Shown here: positions 62,989-64,000 of the stretch, piece after piece
Layout: the number at the start of each line of letters is the position of its first letter
How positions within the stretch are numbered: the stretch's first letter is position 1
Origin: Tellurirhabdus bombi
Lineage (GTDB): Bacteria; Bacteroidota; Bacteroidia; Cytophagales; Spirosomataceae
Assembly: GCF_021484805.1 (NCBI RefSeq)
Contig: NZ_CP090557.1
Coordinates: forward strand, 124,001 to 188,000
Direction of reading: 5' to 3'
DNA: 64,000 bases
Notes under the pieces: generated by a model
What the model saw: only the letters and a program-made list of their open reading frames with translations
What the model was told of the DNA's origin: nothing
The model's database searches: none
Made by a program: the position numbers and the translations under genes

Positions 62989-64000
62989 TTAATCGACGGT
63001 AATCTCGTCGGCAGCTACCCAGGCGTCCTTACCCGCGTTAGGCATTCCGGCAGGGACTTTACCCACATTCTGGGCAATCACCCGTACGTACCGCGCGTTC
63101 GTCTGTCCGAAGGTAATGATCTGCTTAAGCACTTCTTTTTTGCCCCGCTCGGTTGGGTCCAGTGTTACCACCTTGACCGATTTAAACGCCTTTCCATCGT
63201 CAGAAACCTGAACGTCAATCTGTTTTGGCAATAAAACATTCCCTGCTGTCGCCTTCACCAGTCCAATCGTCACCATGGTTATCGGTTGCGCCGCCCCCAG
63301 ATCAATCGTTGCGTTAAAGTCGGCATTTTTCACGCCCGCGATGCCCCGGATATCATCCAGGTAACCAATCGCTGAGCCTGGTTTGCCATCCGTCAGAACA
63401 GCCAGATCGGCATTTTTAGGCCGCGTTGCTGCCGTAGCCAGTTGAACGCTTTTGCCCGTTGCTTTCGACACAATATAATTCCAGGACTGAACTTCGCCCA
63501 TTACCTGACCGCCTTTGACAGCCACCGCCTTGACGGTTCCCGACTGCGTTAATACCAGTGGTTTGTTATACGCCGCCGATTGCAGCATAGGCTCACTTCC
63601 GTTCAGTGAGTACCGAATCTGGCAATCGTCGTCTTTCGCTTTGAGCGTAACGCGCAGGCCACCGTCCTTGGTCGGCGTTGTCTCGGCCAGCACATCGTAA
63701 AAGGCCCGGGAGTAGCTCACGTTTAGGAAGCCAAGCCGCTCAAGGTGCGGCTGAATCCGCTTGCTGAAATCTTTCCAGTCTTTTTGTTCACGCGGAGTCC
63801 AGACCACTTCCGACAAAGCCGCCGCCCGTGGCCAAACCATGTACTCAACGTGCTCCGGCGTTTTTATGTACTCCGTCCAGACGTTGGCCTGTGCCCCGAT
63901 GATGCGTTTCTGCGCATCGGCTGACAAATTCTGCGGCGTTGGTTCGTACGAGTACGTTTGTTCCAACGGCAAGAATCCACCAATCGACGTTGGTTCTTGT
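62989..64000 (-). CDS. Family 20 beta-N-acetylhexosaminidase, C-terminal part
   Basis: The open frame continues through the right edge, so only the last 337 residues are present. Hand translation of the edge gives PTSIGGFLPLEQTYSYEP, then IGAQANVWTEYIKTPEHVEYMVWPRAAALSEVVWT, the end of a GH20 barrel. A chitobiase C-terminal-type domain follows (QIRYSLNGSEP, GTVKAVAVKGG), then an F5/8 type C (discoidin-like) domain (DLGAAQPITMVTIGLV, ARYVRVIAQNVG). The enzyme removes terminal GlcNAc or GalNAc from glycans or chitin fragments. Confidence 0.92.
   Translation of the reverse strand, partial: QEPTSIGGFLPLEQTYSYEPTPQNLSADAQKRIIGAQANVWTEYIKTPEHVEYMVWPRAAALSEVVWTPREQKDWKDFSKRIQPHLERLGFLNVSYSRAFYDVLAETTPTKDGGLRVTLKAKDDDCQIRYSLNGSEPMLQSAAYNKPLVLTQSGTVKAVAVKGGQVMGEVQSWNYIVSKATGKSVQLATAATRPKNADLAVLTDGKPGSAIGYLDDIRGIAGVKNADFNATIDLGAAQPITMVTIGLVKATAGNVLLPKQIDVQVSDDGKAFKSVKVVTLDPTERGKKEVLKQIITFGQTNARYVRVIAQNVGKVPAGMPNAGKDAWVAADEITVD

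Overview
The window looks like a chromosomal segment from a member of the Bacteroidota, most likely order Cytophagales near Spirosoma and its relatives (Spirosomataceae). The reasons are a SusC/SusD pair, a DUF4834 protein, bacillithiol synthesis (bshA), secreted and lipobox proteins of Bacteroidota type, many promoter elements of the form TAnnTTTG, and few recognisable Shine-Dalgarno sequences. The genus is an inference, since there is no rRNA gene to read. I see no tRNA, rRNA, CRISPR array, insertion sequence or prophage gene.

Region 1-11059 is mostly housekeeping: a truncated acetoacetyl-CoA synthetase, an rRNA pseudouridine synthase with a very long repetitive Arg-rich arm, uridine kinase, an S9 peptidase, an isolated nuoABC trio of complex I, a secreted thioredoxin-fold protein without the redox cysteines, and an FkbM-type methyltransferase. 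Region 11060-21604 holds a fatty acid hydroxylase, type II NADH dehydrogenase, bshA, a UbiA prenyltransferase, a metal-homeostasis-like divergent pair (small lipoprotein and MerC protein) around several 17-bp operator-like palindromes, a transglutaminase-like protein, an ABC exporter-type pair with a His-rich loop, and purN.

Region 21605-35302 carries small lipoprotein and FG-GAP proteins, a His-rich membrane protein with a TonB-dependent receptor behind a perfect 24-bp palindrome, a CBM48-like small protein, a two-gene unit (TIM-barrel isomerase and a large propeller/HEAT/cytochrome c protein), and a likely hydroxyproline catabolic operon (deaminase, epimerase, FAD oxidase) divergent from an AraC regulator.

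Region 35303-64000 is rich in extracellular polymer use: DUF885 and S9 peptidases, SusCD, an operon of TIM-barrel epimerase, Gfo/Idh oxidoreductase and a ThuA/propeller/CARDB/cupredoxin fusion, an orphan secreted protein whose start codon lies in a long hairpin, an APC permease, DUF4834, a GMC oxidoreductase with its TAT-exported small subunit, two tandem M14 carboxypeptidase-like genes of which one lacks the active site, a membrane-anchored LuxR-type regulator, and a truncated GH20 hexosaminidase. The isomerases, Gfo/Idh protein, ThuA domain and GMC pair together suggest oxidative (3-keto) sugar catabolism; this is inference from family membership, not shown by sequence alone.
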